A DNA stretch of 64,000 nt from Rhizobium grahamii CCGE 502 (GTDB lineage Bacteria; Pseudomonadota; Alphaproteobacteria; Rhizobiales; Rhizobiaceae). Both the position numbers and the translations under genes were made by a program. This document shows positions 23,793 through 33,506 of this stretch, one piece after another. The notes below the pieces were generated by a model. That model did not search any database and was not told where the DNA came from. It worked only from the letters and a program-made list of their open reading frames with translations. The stretch is taken from NCBI RefSeq assembly GCF_000298315.2, contig NZ_AEYE02000008.1, forward strand, positions 124,001 through 188,000, read 5' to 3'. Positions within the stretch are counted from its first letter, which is position 1; each line of letters opens with the position of its first letter.

Positions 23793-25859
23793 TCAGGAGG
23801 AACGACCGTCGGTCAGGTCGCGGACGATGTCGCTCGGCTCACCCAACCGTACCTTGTACACTTCGTAATTCTCCATCACCCGCTGCACATAGTTGCGGGT
23901 CTCGGGGAAGGGGATCCGCTCGATCCAATCGACGATGGTGTCGATCGATTGGCCGCGTGGGTCGCCGTAGCGGCCGATCCATTCGGGCACCCGCTTTGGA
24001 CCCGCATTGTAGGCAATGAAGGTCATGATGTAGGAGCCGCCAAAGGCATCGATCTGTTCGCCGAGATAATGCGCCCCGAGCGTCGCGTTGTAGCCGGCGT
24101 CGGCCGTCAGTCGGTCCTTGGAATAGGCGATGCTGTGGCGCTTGGCGACGGCCTTCGCCGTTCCCGGCAATATCTGCAAAAGCCCGCGAGCGTCCGCGGC
24201 CGAAACAGCGGCCGGATCGAAGGCGCTCTCCTGCCGGGCGATCGCGTACGCGAGCGCCTTGCCGGACCCGGAAATGTTGGCATTCGTGGGAATGACGCCG
24301 AGCGGGAAGGCCAGTGCTGCGACATCGACGCCACGCGAGTAGGCGATCTTGCCGACCTGCAGCGACAGATGGTGGTTGCCGGAACGCTCCGCCTGCGCAC
24401 TCAAAACCGAAAGTTCACCCGGGCTCTGCAGTTGCTCGGCGAGCGCGAGATAAAGGCTCTTCGCCCGCCACCCATGGCCGGACGCGTCAAGGCGAGCAAT
24501 GGCCTGTACCGCTTCGCGTTCAAGATAGCGTTGTCGGTCGGCCTGGGTGGGCGATGGGTAGGCCACATTCAGTGTTTTGCGGCCGAGCTTGTCGCTGGCG
24601 AGTTGCCCATAAAAGGTCGTCGGATAGCTGGCGGCCTTGGCATAGAATTCGGATGCCTTTCCAGGTCCGCCGGCCTCGGCGGACCGTCCCATCCAGTACC
24701 AGGCGCGAGACACCGAAATCGGTCCATTGGAAAAATCGAGGATCTTGCGGAAATGCGCCTGTGCTGCCGCTGCGTCCTGCAGGCCCCGCAGAGCATACCA
24801 GCCCGCATGGAACTCCGCCTCAACGATGTCGGTCGGTGTTGTTGCCGTGTAGTTGGCAACAATCCCGTAAGCGGCCTTGAATTCCCCTTCATCGACGAGG
24901 CCGCGGCTCACAATCCGTTGTTCGTTCCACCACTCGCCTGCATTGACCAGTTCGTCACGATTGCGGGGGGCCTTTTGCAATAGCTTGGCGGCTTCCGCAT
25001 ACTTGTCCTGTTTTCGCAGGTATTCGATGTGTGCAAAGAGGTAACCGGCGTCGCCTTTCCACTGGCCGTCGACGGAAGCCAGAAGTGCACCGGCGTTGGG
25101 CGCATTGCTCATTACAGCCGCCCAAGCTTTGTAAAGCGACTGGGCCTGCCCCATGTCGCCGAAGCGCTTGGCCTGTGCCGCGCGATTGCGATACATCAGG
25201 TAGTCCATTCGCGCCTTGTGATCGGCTGGTGTAAGCAGGCTGGCGAACTCTGCGAGAATCTTGTCTTCGGTCGGCTTGTCGAGCGTCTCGCCGCGCCAGA
25301 CCTTCCGGATGTACTTTGCCGCCTGGCTCTGCTTGCCGGTTGACATGAGTGCCCGAGACAGGATCATCGCGCCGGACGTCGTCTCGGGCGCAGTTTGCCC
25401 GAAGGCAGCCAAAACGGAGCCAGGGGCAGGGTTTTCGTCGTAGATGGCACGCTCGGAATAGGCCCGTAGCTTCGCGAGCCCGGGCCATCCTTGCAACTCC
25501 TGGGCGGCGGCGGCAATTTCGGAGGAGGGAATGCCCTTCTGCCCCGATACCGCGATTGCCCAAGTCAGAATGTGCCGGTCAAGCGTCCCGCTTCCCATGC
25601 GGTCACGAATGGAAATCGCCTGCGCGGGATTGTTATCCGAAAGCGCGTCCAGCCCGGATTTCAGGTCGCTGCTGATCGGTGCCTGGCTGCGTGGAATCGA
25701 GCCGGTGATGATCGATTCCGGTACCGATGTCTGAGGAACGAAACCTATCGGCTTTACATCGGGAACGGGTACGGCCTCATTCGGAAGCGAAGACGCGAGG
25801 CTGCTCCACGCGGCGGCGGTAAAGCCGAGGGCGGACAGGATCAAGACTGCTCTCTTCAT
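23793..25859 (-). CDS. slt: Soluble lytic murein transglycosylase
   Basis: A 688-residue periplasmic enzyme that cleaves the MurNAc-GlcNAc bond of peptidoglycan to give 1,6-anhydro ends. The N-terminus is a signal peptide (MKRAVLILSALGFTAAAW). A long alpha-helical superhelix (U and L domains, about 60-520) is followed by the SLT catalytic domain (about 525-660) with the catalytic Glu in AIARQESAFDP, then GLLQILPGTAKAVA, GAHYLGEQIDAFGGS and FIAYNAGPKRV. The size and order match Slt70-like proteins. It may act in wall recycling or as a space-making factor for envelope machines. It is divergent from dapA. Confidence 0.95.
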   Translation of the reverse strand: MKRAVLILSALGFTAAAWSSLASSLPNEAVPVPDVKPIGFVPQTSVPESIITGSIPRSQAPISSDLKSGLDALSDNNPAQAISIRDRMGSGTLDRHILTWAIAVSGQKGIPSSEIAAAAQELQGWPGLAKLRAYSERAIYDENPAPGSVLAAFGQTAPETTSGAMILSRALMSTGKQSQAAKYIRKVWRGETLDKPTEDKILAEFASLLTPADHKARMDYLMYRNRAAQAKRFGDMGQAQSLYKAWAAVMSNAPNAGALLASVDGQWKGDAGYLFAHIEYLRKQDKYAEAAKLLQKAPRNRDELVNAGEWWNEQRIVSRGLVDEGEFKAAYGIVANYTATTPTDIVEAEFHAGWYALRGLQDAAAAQAHFRKILDFSNGPISVSRAWYWMGRSAEAGGPGKASEFYAKAASYPTTFYGQLASDKLGRKTLNVAYPSPTQADRQRYLEREAVQAIARLDASGHGWRAKSLYLALAEQLQSPGELSVLSAQAERSGNHHLSLQVGKIAYSRGVDVAALAFPLGVIPTNANISGSGKALAYAIARQESAFDPAAVSAADARGLLQILPGTAKAVAKRHSIAYSKDRLTADAGYNATLGAHYLGEQIDAFGGSYIMTFIAYNAGPKRVPEWIGRYGDPRGQSIDTIVDWIERIPFPETRNYVQRVMENYEVYKVRLGEPSDIVRDLTDGRSS

Positions 25860-26072
25860 GGGACACTCGCAATGAAAACACGCCCAACCATTTGGCGGGA
25901 GCCATCTTAACGAAAGCTTACCGAGGCCAGTAAACTTCGTTCACATTTGCTATCGGAATTTGCCCTAAACCGATCCCTGCGCGCTTGTCGCGGCGATTTC
26001 ACCGCACTATGGTGCCCCACCAATATTCAAGGAATGCGGCCGAAGCGTGAATTCGGCCATGAGGAGTTCTGC

Positions 26073-26957
26073 ATGTTCCAGGGATCCATTCCCGCTCTCG
26101 TCACTCCGTTCACTGATGCTGGCCAGGTGGATGAGGCCTCGTTCGCGAGCCACGTCGACTGGCAGATCAAAGAAGGCAGCAGCGGTCTCGTTCCGGTCGG
26201 CACGACCGGCGAATCTCCGACGTTGTCGCATGCCGAGCACAAGCGGGTGGTGGAACTTTGCATCGAAGCAGCAGCTAAGCGCGTGCCCGTGATGGCCGGG
26301 GCTGGTTCGAACAATACGCGCGAAGCAATTGAGCTCGCCCAGCATGCCGAGAAGGCGGGCGCAGATGCGATCCTCGTGGTTACGCCTTACTACAACAAGC
26401 CGACGCAGAAGGGGCTGATCGCACATTTTTCGGCAATTGCCGACGCCGTGAAGCTGCCGATCTATATCTACAATATCCCCGGCCGTTCTGTGATTGACAT
26501 GACGCCGGAAACGATGGGCGCACTTGCGAAGGCGCACTCCAATATCGTCGGAGTCAAGGACGCTACCGGCAAAATCGAGCGGGTGTCCGAGCAGCGAATT
26601 ACCTGCGGCAAGGAATTCAGACAATTGTCGGGTGAGGATGCGACGGCACTCGGCTTCAATGCCCACGGTGGGGTCGGTTGCATCTCGGTGGCCGCCAACG
26701 TCGCGCCGCGCCTTTGCGCCGAGTTTCAGGCCGCGACGCTTGCCGGCAACTATGCCAAGGCGTTGGAATACCAGGATCGTCTGATGCCACTGCACAAAGC
26801 GATCTTCCTGGAACCCGGTCTTTGCGGGGCGAAATATGGCCTCGCAAAGTTGGGCAGAATGAGCCGCAACGTCCGCTCGCCGCTGATTTCGACGCTTGAA
26901 CCCGCCACCGAAGCAGCGATCGATGCCGCCATGCGCCATGCCGGCTTGCTGAACTGA
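26073..26957 (+). CDS. dapA: 4-hydroxy-tetrahydrodipicolinate synthase
   Basis: Condenses pyruvate with aspartate semialdehyde, the first committed step to diaminopimelate and lysine. 294 residues, the usual length. The motifs are [19 protein letters not shown] (pyruvate pocket, Thr-Thr), [15 protein letters not shown] (catalytic Tyr), [14 protein letters not shown], and VGVKDATG (Schiff-base Lys). The start at 26073 has a GAGGAG ribosome-binding site; the long upstream frame has no similarity to the family. smpB follows on the same strand after about 100 bases that contain a hairpin. Confidence 0.97.
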   Translation: MFQGSIPALVTPFTDAGQVDEASFASHVDWQIKEGSSGLVPVGTTGESPTLSHAEHKRVVELCIEAAAKRVPVMAGAGSNNTREAIELAQHAEKAGADAILVVTPYYNKPTQKGLIAHFSAIADAVKLPIYIYNIPGRSVIDMTPETMGALAKAHSNIVGVKDATGKIERVSEQRITCGKEFRQLSGEDATALGFNAHGGVGCISVAANVAPRLCAEFQAATLAGNYAKALEYQDRLMPLHKAIFLEPGLCGAKYGLAKLGRMSRNVRSPLISTLEPATEAAIDAAMRHAGLLN

Positions 26958-27020
26958 GGCAAGCGGCTCGGCCTGCCTTCACAGGCAGCCGATGTTCCCT
27001 TACATAGAAGGCAAGAGAGA

Positions 27021-27050
27021 AGGGCGCGGTAGTCGCGCCCTCAAGCATTT
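27021..27050 (+). terminator. Possible terminator between dapA and smpB
   Basis: AGGGCGCG (27021-27028) pairs with CGCGCCCT (27034-27041) around a 5-base loop; CAAGCATTTT follows. The short T run makes it a weak or partial terminator, so read-through into smpB is possible. Confidence 0.45.
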
Positions 27051-27061
27051 TGGAATGTGTT

Positions 27062-27541
27062 ATGGCGCCTAAAGGCAGCGAGCGCGTGGTCAAGAAGATC
27101 GTGGCGGAAAACCGCAAGGCCCGCTACAACTACGAGATCATCGACACCTATGAAGCCGGCCTCGTGCTCAAGGGCACTGAGGTCAAGTCCCTGCGCGAGG
27201 GGAAGGCCAATATCGCCGAATCCTATGCTTCCGACGAAGATGGCGAGATTTGGCTGATCAATTCCTATTTGCCTGAATATTTGCAGGCAAACAGGTTCAA
27301 TCATGAGCCGCGTCGGCGGCGCAAACTGCTGCTCTCCGGCCGCGAGATCAACCGGCTGCGCGCCGGCATCAATCGCGAGGGCATGACCTTGATTCCGTTG
27401 AAGATCTATTTCAACGACCGCGGCCGCGCGAAAATGGAACTGGCGCTTGCGAAGGGTAAGAAGCTCCACGACAAGCGCGAGTCCGAGAAAGAACGCGATT
27501 GGAACAGACAGAAGAGCCGTCTTCTCAAGGACAACGGCTAA
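27062..27541 (+). CDS. smpB: SsrA-binding protein SmpB
   Basis: Binds tmRNA and brings it to stalled ribosomes for trans-translation. 159 residues, with the OB-fold core ([37 protein letters not shown]) and the positively charged C-terminal tail ([20 protein letters not shown]) that folds into the mRNA channel. I chose the second possible start at 27062 ([12 protein letters not shown]) because it matches the usual family N-terminus; an upstream ATG at 27050 adds four residues. The tmRNA gene itself is not visible nearby. Confidence 0.97.
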   Translation: MAPKGSERVVKKIVAENRKARYNYEIIDTYEAGLVLKGTEVKSLREGKANIAESYASDEDGEIWLINSYLPEYLQANRFNHEPRRRRKLLLSGREINRLRAGINREGMTLIPLKIYFNDRGRAKMELALAKGKKLHDKRESEKERDWNRQKSRLLKDNG

Positions 27542-27587
27542 TCGGAATCTGAGCATCTGCCTTGAAGACGGCGCTGAGCGCTCGAAT

Positions 27588-28172
27588 TTAGGCGTCCAGG
27601 TCGGTTGGCGCCGCAGGTTCGGTAGTAGGCCGTGGTGGCCGCTCCGAAGGATCGCGTCCGATTTCGTTCTTCAACGACAGAAGATCGATGAAGTGATCGG
27701 CCTGCCTGCGCAGGTCATCGGCAATCATCGGTGGTTGTGTTGCCATCGTCGAGATGACCGAAACCTTGCGGCCCTTGCGCTGAAGTGCCTCGACAAGCGT
27801 CGTGAAGTCGCCGTCGCCGGAGAAGATGACAAGATGATCGACGGTTTCCGACTGCTCCATGGCATCGATCGCCAGCTCGATATCCATGTTGCCCTTGATT
27901 TTGCGGCGGCCCATCGAATCCGTGAACTCCTTGGCCGGCTTGGTGACGACCTTATAGCCGTTGTAGTCGAGCCAATCGATCAGCGGGCGAATGGAGGAGT
28001 ATTCCTGATCTTCGATCAGGGCCGTATAGTAGTAGGCGCGCAGGAGATAGCCGCGTTTCTGAAACGCCTTCAACAGCTTGCGGTAGTCGATATCGAAACC
28101 CAGACTTTTGGACGCAGCGTAGAGATTGGCGCCATCGATAAAAAGAGCAATTTTTTCGCGTGGATCAAACAT
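27588..28172 (-). CDS. NYN-domain (LabA/DUF88-like) putative ribonuclease
   Basis: About 194 residues with a PIN-like NYN nuclease fold. The conserved acidic metal-binding residues are visible: ALFIDGANLY near the N-terminus, KGNMDIELAIDAM in the middle, and VIFSGDGDFTTLVEAL later (the family's S-G-D-x-D-F motif). NYN proteins are predicted RNases or NAD-linked RNA processing factors; LabA in cyanobacteria affects circadian output. The C-terminal 25 residues are Pro-rich and probably disordered. The start at 28172 (MFDPREK) matches homologues; the ribosome-binding site is weak. Convergent with smpB. Confidence 0.88.
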   Translation of the reverse strand: MFDPREKIALFIDGANLYAASKSLGFDIDYRKLLKAFQKRGYLLRAYYYTALIEDQEYSSIRPLIDWLDYNGYKVVTKPAKEFTDSMGRRKIKGNMDIELAIDAMEQSETVDHLVIFSGDGDFTTLVEALQRKGRKVSVISTMATQPPMIADDLRRQADHFIDLLSLKNEIGRDPSERPPRPTTEPAAPTDLDA

Positions 28173-28458
28173 CGCGTACCAATCCAATGTGAGCAATCTT
28201 AATGCTTTCGTCAGAAACCCAAAAAAACAATGGGTTATGCGATCGCTTGGAACAATTCTTACTTTATGAACTATTCATATAAGAAAGATTTAGGGCACGA
28301 TTCGCGATATTCCAAGCAACTTTTGGTGGAAACCCGCTTTCCATCCAAAATTCGCTGGCGTTGTGAGTTGGGGCTTTGCGCAATGAAAACTTGAATTTGC
28401 CCGGTTTTAATTGTATCGGGCGTGTTAATCCCGAGATCACGACCGCAAAGGACAGGCA

Positions 28459-28863
28459 ATGGCCCGTGTCACCGTTGAAGATTGCATCGATAAAGTTGAG
28501 AACCGCTTCGAGTTGGTTCTGCTTGCCAGCCACCGTGCCCGGCTGATTTCCCAGGGCGCTTCGATCACGATCGATCGTGACAACGACAAGAACCCGGTTG
28601 TGGCGCTTCGCGAAATTGCTGACGAGACGCTGTCTCCGGATGATCTGAAAGAAGATCTGATCCATTCGCTGCAGAAGCATGTCGAAATCGACGAGCCCGA
28701 GCCCGATCCGGCGAGCCTCATCGCAGCCGGCGGCGTCGCCGCGGCAGACAGCGAAGAGCAGGAAGACCTGCCGGAAACGATTACCTTCGACCAGATGTCG
28801 GAAGAAGAGCTTCTGGCTGGTATCGAAGGCCTGGTGCCGCCGGAAAAGAGCGACGATTACTAA
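28459..28863 (+). CDS. rpoZ: DNA-directed RNA polymerase omega subunit
   Basis: A 134-residue omega subunit that helps assemble beta-prime into core RNA polymerase and forms part of the ppGpp binding site. The conserved N-terminal part is [20 protein letters not shown], then [14 protein letters not shown] and [14 protein letters not shown]. The C-terminal extension is acidic ([29 protein letters not shown]), as in other Rhizobiales. It lies directly before rsh, an arrangement seen widely, although a strong terminator separates them here. Confidence 0.97.
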   Translation: MARVTVEDCIDKVENRFELVLLASHRARLISQGASITIDRDNDKNPVVALREIADETLSPDDLKEDLIHSLQKHVEIDEPEPDPASLIAAGGVAAADSEEQEDLPETITFDQMSEEELLAGIEGLVPPEKSDDY

Positions 28864-28912
28864 TCGTCAACCTTGCACCATTATAGCTTCGGCATATTAT
28901 TGCATATCATGT

Positions 28913-28947
28913 GCGCCAATCCGTGATTGGCGCGCTTTTCTTTTTTA
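28913..28947 (+). terminator. Rho-independent terminator of rpoZ
   Basis: GCGCCAAT (28913-28920) pairs with ATTGGCGC (28926-28933) around CCGTG, followed by GCTTTTCTTTTTT. It lies between rpoZ and rsh, so rsh probably has its own promoter or depends on read-through. Confidence 0.85.
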
Positions 28948-28963
28948 ATGGAGCGGTTTCGGG

Positions 28964-31207
28964 ATGATGCGGCAGTACGAGCTCGTGGAGCGGGTTCAGA
29001 AATACAAGCCCGATGCCAACGAAGCACTGCTGAACAAGGCCTACGTCTATGCAATGCAAAAGCATGGACAACAGAAGCGTGCGAGCGGCGATCCCTATAT
29101 TTCGCATCCGCTGGAAGTTGCCGCCATCCTGACAGACATGCACCTTGACGAGTCGACCATCGCGGTTGCGCTGCTTCACGATACGATTGAGGACACAACA
29201 GCAACCCGCGCCGAGATCGATGAGCTCTTCGGGGAGGACATCGGGCGACTGGTCGAGGGACTGACGAAGATCAAAAAGCTCGATCTCGTCACCAAGAAGG
29301 CCAAGCAGGCTGAAAACCTGCGCAAGCTGCTGCTGGCCATTTCCGACGATGTGCGTGTGCTTCTCGTCAAGCTCGCCGACCGCCTGCACAATATGCGCAC
29401 ACTGGATCACATGTCGCCGGAAAAGCGCGCCCGCATTTCCGAGGAGACGATGGATATCTATGCGCCGCTGGCCGGACGCATGGGTATGCAGGACATGCGC
29501 GAGGAGCTGGAAGACCTCTCGTTCCGCCATATCAACCCGGAAGCCTACGAGACCGTCACCGGGCGGCTGGAGGAACTCTCGAAGCGCAACGAAGGTCTGG
29601 TCAAGAAGATCGAGACTGAACTGGGCGATCTGCTCGTTGCCAACGGGATGACCGGCGCGATCGTCAAGGGGCGTCAGAAGAAGCCGTACTCCGTGTTTCG
29701 CAAAATGCAGTCGAAGTCGCTGTCCTTCGAGCAGCTTTCGGATGTCTACGGTTTCCGCATCATCGTTGACGATATTCCTGCCTGCTATCGGGGGCTCGGT
29801 ATCGTTCACACCCGCTGGCGCGTGGTCCCCGGCCGCTTCAAGGACTACATCTCGACACCGAAGCAGAATGACTACCGGTCGCTGCATACGACGATCGTTG
29901 GTCCGTCCAGCCAGCGCATCGAGCTGCAGATCCGAACCAGGCGCATGCATGAGATTGCAGAGTTCGGTATTGCTGCCCACACGCTCTACAAGGACGCCGC
30001 CTCGACCTCAGACAACGAAATCCTTTCGCGTGAATCCAATGCCTATTCCTGGCTGCGCCATACGATCGAGGCACTCGCAGAAGGGGATAGTCCTGAAGAG
30101 TTTCTTGAGCATACCAAGCTTGAGTTGTTCCAGGATCAGGTCTTCTGCTTCACCCCAAAGGGCAAGCTGATCGCGCTTCCGCGTGGCGCGACGCCGATCG
30201 ACTTCGCTTATGCGGTTCACACCAATATCGGCGACACGACCGTCGGCGCTAAGATCAATGGTCGCATCATGCCGCTCGTGACCCGTTTGGCGAACGGCGA
30301 TGAGGTGGAGATCATTCGTTCCGGCGTGCAGGTGCCGCCGGCAGCCTGGGAAGAGATCGTCGTAACGGGCAAGGCGAGGGCGGCGATCCGTCGCGCCACG
30401 CGATTGGCTATCCGCAAACAGTATGCCGGTCTTGGCCATCGCATTCTGGAGCGGACTTTTGACCGAGCCGGAAAGATCTTTTCGCGCGAAGCGATGAAGC
30501 CCGCGCTGCATCGCCTGGGGCAGAAAGACGTCGAAGATGCCATCGCGGCAGTCGGTCGTGGCGAGATGTCGTCACTGGACGTGCTGCGTGCGGTCTATCC
30601 GGATCATCTGGAGGAGCGTGTGACGGCCAAGCCGAGCGGCGACGACGGATGGTTCAATGTTCGCAGCGCCTCAGGCATGATCTTCAAGATCCCGGGCAAG
30701 CCCAAGTCGGCCATCGACGGCGCGGATGCCAAAGCGGACATCGATATGGATGCGATGCCGATCCGCGGCATCTCCAGCAATGTCGAGGTGCACTTCGCCC
30801 CGACCGGCGCTGTCCCCGGTGACCGTATCGTCGGGATCATGAACGTCACGGAGAAGGGGAACGCGATCACGATCTACCCGATCCAGTCTCCGACGCTGCA
30901 GCGGTTTGACGATCAGCCGGACCGCTGGATCGACGTGCGCTGGGATCTCGATGAGGCCAACAAGTCGCGTTTCATGGCGCGCATCATGGTCAATGCTCTG
31001 AACGAGCCCGGTACTTTGGCGAAACTCGCCCAGACCGTTGCCGGTGTCGACGTCAATATCCGGGTGTTCAATACCGTGCGCGTCGCAACCGACTTCACCG
31101 AAATGACACTCGACGTCGAGGTATGGGATCTACGGCAGCTTAACCAGCTGCTCGCCCAGCTGAAGGATCTGGAGTGCGTCGCAACCGTTCGTCGGCTTTA
31201 CGAATAA
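28964..31207 (+). CDS. rsh: Bifunctional (p)ppGpp synthetase/hydrolase Rsh
   Basis: The stringent-response enzyme that makes and degrades (p)ppGpp. 747 residues in the order HD hydrolase (about 25-180, with LLHDTIEDTTATRAEID and VKLADRLHNMRTL), RelA/SpoT synthetase (about 235-350, with VYGFRIIVDDIPACYRGLG and NDYRSLHTTIVGP), TGS (about 385-450, FTPKGKLIALPRGATPIDFA), a linker, and a C-terminal ACT domain (about 660-745). The intact HD motif indicates a bifunctional SpoT-like enzyme, the only RSH in most alphaproteobacteria. In Sinorhizobium such a mutant affects exopolysaccharide and nodulation. It starts at one of two adjacent ATG codons. Confidence 0.97.
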   Translation: MMRQYELVERVQKYKPDANEALLNKAYVYAMQKHGQQKRASGDPYISHPLEVAAILTDMHLDESTIAVALLHDTIEDTTATRAEIDELFGEDIGRLVEGLTKIKKLDLVTKKAKQAENLRKLLLAISDDVRVLLVKLADRLHNMRTLDHMSPEKRARISEETMDIYAPLAGRMGMQDMREELEDLSFRHINPEAYETVTGRLEELSKRNEGLVKKIETELGDLLVANGMTGAIVKGRQKKPYSVFRKMQSKSLSFEQLSDVYGFRIIVDDIPACYRGLGIVHTRWRVVPGRFKDYISTPKQNDYRSLHTTIVGPSSQRIELQIRTRRMHEIAEFGIAAHTLYKDAASTSDNEILSRESNAYSWLRHTIEALAEGDSPEEFLEHTKLELFQDQVFCFTPKGKLIALPRGATPIDFAYAVHTNIGDTTVGAKINGRIMPLVTRLANGDEVEIIRSGVQVPPAAWEEIVVTGKARAAIRRATRLAIRKQYAGLGHRILERTFDRAGKIFSREAMKPALHRLGQKDVEDAIAAVGRGEMSSLDVLRAVYPDHLEERVTAKPSGDDGWFNVRSASGMIFKIPGKPKSAIDGADAKADIDMDAMPIRGISSNVEVHFAPTGAVPGDRIVGIMNVTEKGNAITIYPIQSPTLQRFDDQPDRWIDVRWDLDEANKSRFMARIMVNALNEPGTLAKLAQTVAGVDVNIRVFNTVRVATDFTEMTLDVEVWDLRQLNQLLAQLKDLECVATVRRLYE

Positions 31208-31370
31208 GGCTGTTGCACATTTTGTGATCGTTTCGTGACGGAAATCGCACGGATATAGGCTAGGTATGCGATGCGTGCATGGCTGCGCCTATGTTAGAGC
31301 GTTGGTAATCACGGCCGCGTGCGCCTATCTTCCAGTCATCGGAAAATTGAACAGAAGATGAGGCAAAGAA

Positions 31371-31520
31371 ATGTTTACACCGATCAAGAAGATCGCCCGT
31401 GCACTGCGTGCGCCGACTGCTGAAGAACGCGAAATCGCTTACCTGAACGGCTCTTTCGACCGTATCGATCTTGAGTATCGTCAGCGTCAGGTTGACCGCG
31501 GCCTGTTCCGCATCCGGTAA
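31371..31520 (+). CDS. DUF3563-type miniprotein
   Basis: A 49-residue protein: MFTPIKKIARALRAPTAEER followed by EIAYLNGSFDRIDLEYRQRQ and a short basic end (VDRGLFRIR). This matches the small DUF3563 family found in alpha- and betaproteobacteria, in which a conserved EExYLxxxxDxxDLExRxR-like pattern occurs; its function is unknown. The ATG at 31371 has AGATGAGG/GGCAAAG upstream. Own promoter region lies in the 163 bases after rsh. The inverted sequence GGCGCG-TATCGCATAT-CGCGCC about 30 bases after the stop may close the transcript, but it lacks a T run. Confidence 0.8.
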   Translation: MFTPIKKIARALRAPTAEEREIAYLNGSFDRIDLEYRQRQVDRGLFRIR

Positions 31521-31661
31521 TACCGAGCCTATACTTGAGGAACGGAAGGCGCGTATCGCATATCGCGCCCCTGGTGAATGCTCAGTCTGCGATGATCAAA
31601 TATTGACTGAGATGGTCTGGCGCTCTTGTCACGCCGGTGCGGCGTGCACTACATACGCGCC

Positions 31662-32246
31662 ATGTTGTTCAGACGTCGAAAACCTGCCGGATTTCGTGAA
31701 AAGGTCCGTGAGTTGCTGTGGCCCCGTAAGGGCTTCTTGCGGCCGCTCCGCTACCTCACGATGCGTGTTCTCCGCTTGACGGCGTCGCCGCACGCCGTCG
31801 CGATGGGTGTCGCCGCAGGAGTGTTCGTGTCCTGGACGCCCTTTATTGGCGTCCACTTCGTCATGGCCTTCGTGCTCAGTTACTTCTTCTCCGGCAATAT
31901 GGTCGCTGCGGCGCTCGGTTGCGCCGCTTTCGGCAATCCGCTGACCTACCCATTCATCTGGGGAGCGACCTGGGAGATCGGTCACCTGCTGCTTGCGCGT
32001 CACGACGCAATGCCGGGGCAATCGATCGACCTCGGCGCGCTGTTCCACGAACTGCATTTCAGCGAACTCTGGCGACCCGTTCTCGAGCCGATGCTTGTCG
32101 GCTCCATTCCGCCTGCACTTTTGACTTCTGTCATCGTGTATTTCGGAACCTTCTACGCCGTGAAGGGCTTCCAGACGCGCCGCCGCGAACGGCTGATGAC
32201 GCGTGCCCGCATTCGTTTGTCACATCCAGTGCAGGAAACCGTATGA
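31662..32246 (+). CDS. DUF2062 membrane protein
   Basis: A 194-residue protein with two or three hydrophobic helices ([36 protein letters not shown], and near the end [17 protein letters not shown]). The GxAxGxFxxxxPxxGxH pattern and the [10 protein letters not shown] motif are typical of DUF2062, an inner-membrane domain of unknown role often fused to or near glycosyltransferases. I chose ATG at 31662, which starts with basic [11 protein letters not shown]. Its stop codon overlaps the acpS start by 4 bases (ATGA), so the two are translationally coupled. Confidence 0.88.
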   Translation: MLFRRRKPAGFREKVRELLWPRKGFLRPLRYLTMRVLRLTASPHAVAMGVAAGVFVSWTPFIGVHFVMAFVLSYFFSGNMVAAALGCAAFGNPLTYPFIWGATWEIGHLLLARHDAMPGQSIDLGALFHELHFSELWRPVLEPMLVGSIPPALLTSVIVYFGTFYAVKGFQTRRRERLMTRARIRLSHPVQETV

Positions 32247-32647
32247 TCATCGGCATCGGCAGCGATCTCATCGATATCAGGCGCGTCGAGAAGTCCCTCG
32301 AGCGCTTCGGCGAGCGCTTCACCAATCGCTGCTTTACCGAGATCGAGCGGGCGAAGTCCGATCGGCGTGCCAATCGGGCGGCCTCCTATGCGAAGCGTTT
32401 TGCTGCCAAGGAGGCATGCTCCAAGGCCCTTGGAACAGGCATGGCGCAAGGCGTGTTCTGGAGGGATCTCGGTGTCGTGAACCTGCCAAGCGGCAAGCCG
32501 ACGATGAAGCTCACGGGTGGCGCGGCAGAGATGCTGCAATCAATGCTGCCGGCGGGCCACAAGGCTGCCATTCATTTGACGATAACGGATGATTATCCCT
32601 TGGCGCAGGCTTTCGTTATTATCGAAGCGCTGCCGGATAGCGCATGA
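32243..32647 (+). CDS. acpS: Holo-[acyl-carrier-protein] synthase
   Basis: Transfers 4'-phosphopantetheine from CoA to the Ser of acyl carrier protein, activating it for fatty acid synthesis. 134 residues; motifs [15 protein letters not shown] (metal-binding Asp) and [16 protein letters not shown] (Glu and Lys of the active site) are intact. The start ATG overlaps the stop of the DUF2062 gene. lepB begins 115 bases downstream. Confidence 0.96.
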   Translation: MIIGIGSDLIDIRRVEKSLERFGERFTNRCFTEIERAKSDRRANRAASYAKRFAAKEACSKALGTGMAQGVFWRDLGVVNLPSGKPTMKLTGGAAEMLQSMLPAGHKAAIHLTITDDYPLAQAFVIIEALPDSA

Positions 32648-32762
32648 TCAGCGACGTAGAGTCGCTTTTAATGTTGGCGCCATTGCCGCAATCGGCCGAA
32701 GCCGCTAGAGAGAAGCAAACAAGAGTTGCGTCGTTATTGGCGCGTTGAAGGAATAAGACTGC

Positions 32763-33506
32763 GTGTCCGAAAAAGTCGAAACCAAGCCGAACGCCCTCTG
32801 GGAAAACATCAAGGTCATCGCACAGGCGCTGATTTTGGCGATGGTTATCCGAACGGTGTTTTTTCAGCCGTTCACCATTCCGTCCGGCTCCATGATGCCG
32901 ACCCTGCTTGTCGGCGATTACATCTTCGTCAACAAGTTCGCCTACGGCTATTCGAAGTACTCGCTGCCTTTTTCCCCGAACCTGTTCAGCGGTCGCATCT
33001 TCGCGAGTGAACCGAAGCGCGGCGACATCGTTGTCTTCCGCTTCCCGCCGAATCCCGAAGTCGATTACATCAAGCGGCTGGTCGGCCTTCCCGGTGATCA
33101 TATTCAGGTCCGGGAAGGTGTTCTCTACGTGAACGGCACGGCGATTCCGAAGGTGCCGGACGGCACTTTCAATTCCGACTATGCTCAAGATCCGGGCCAG
33201 GATGTGCCCGTCTTCCGCGAGACGCTGGATAATGGCGTTACCTACGACACGCTCGACCAGTCTCCGGTTTCCCGTGGCGACAACACGCGCGAGTTCATCG
33301 TTCCGGAAGGTCACTACTTCATGATGGGCGACAATCGCGACAATTCGCTCGACAGCCGCTTCGATGTCGGCTTCGTGCCGGCGGAAAATCTGGTCGGTCG
33401 CGCCAGCGTCATCTTCTTCTCGCTCGGCAACGACACGTCGTTCCGCGAGATCTGGAAGTGGCCGACGAACATGCGCTGGGATCGTCTCTTCAAGGGCGTT
33501 GAATGA
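32763..33506 (+). CDS. lepB: Signal peptidase I
   Basis: Removes signal peptides from exported proteins at the outer face of the inner membrane. 247 residues with one N-terminal membrane helix (VIAQALILAMVIRTVFF). The Ser nucleophile is in FTIPSGSMMPTLLVGD and the general-base Lys is in DYIKRLVGLPGD; box E reads MGDNRDNSLDSR. The start codon is GTG at 32763, with AAGGAA about 10 bases upstream. Its stop overlaps the rnc start by 4 bases. Confidence 0.97.
   Translation: MSEKVETKPNALWENIKVIAQALILAMVIRTVFFQPFTIPSGSMMPTLLVGDYIFVNKFAYGYSKYSLPFSPNLFSGRIFASEPKRGDIVVFRFPPNPEVDYIKRLVGLPGDHIQVREGVLYVNGTAIPKVPDGTFNSDYAQDPGQDVPVFRETLDNGVTYDTLDQSPVSRGDNTREFIVPEGHYFMMGDNRDNSLDSRFDVGFVPAENLVGRASVIFFSLGNDTSFREIWKWPTNMRWDRLFKGVE

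Noticed and set aside
22815-24983. A 722-residue open frame antisense to the hydrolase and lytic transglycosylase genes
   Set aside because: Opposite strand holds two well-recognised proteins. The antisense product has no known motifs and no ribosome-binding site; long antisense frames are usual in high-G+C DNA.
25907-25921. TTAA-N7-TTACC between slt and dapA, as a CtrA box
   Set aside because: One mismatch in the second half-site and no biological reason for cell-cycle control of these genes; too weak to list.
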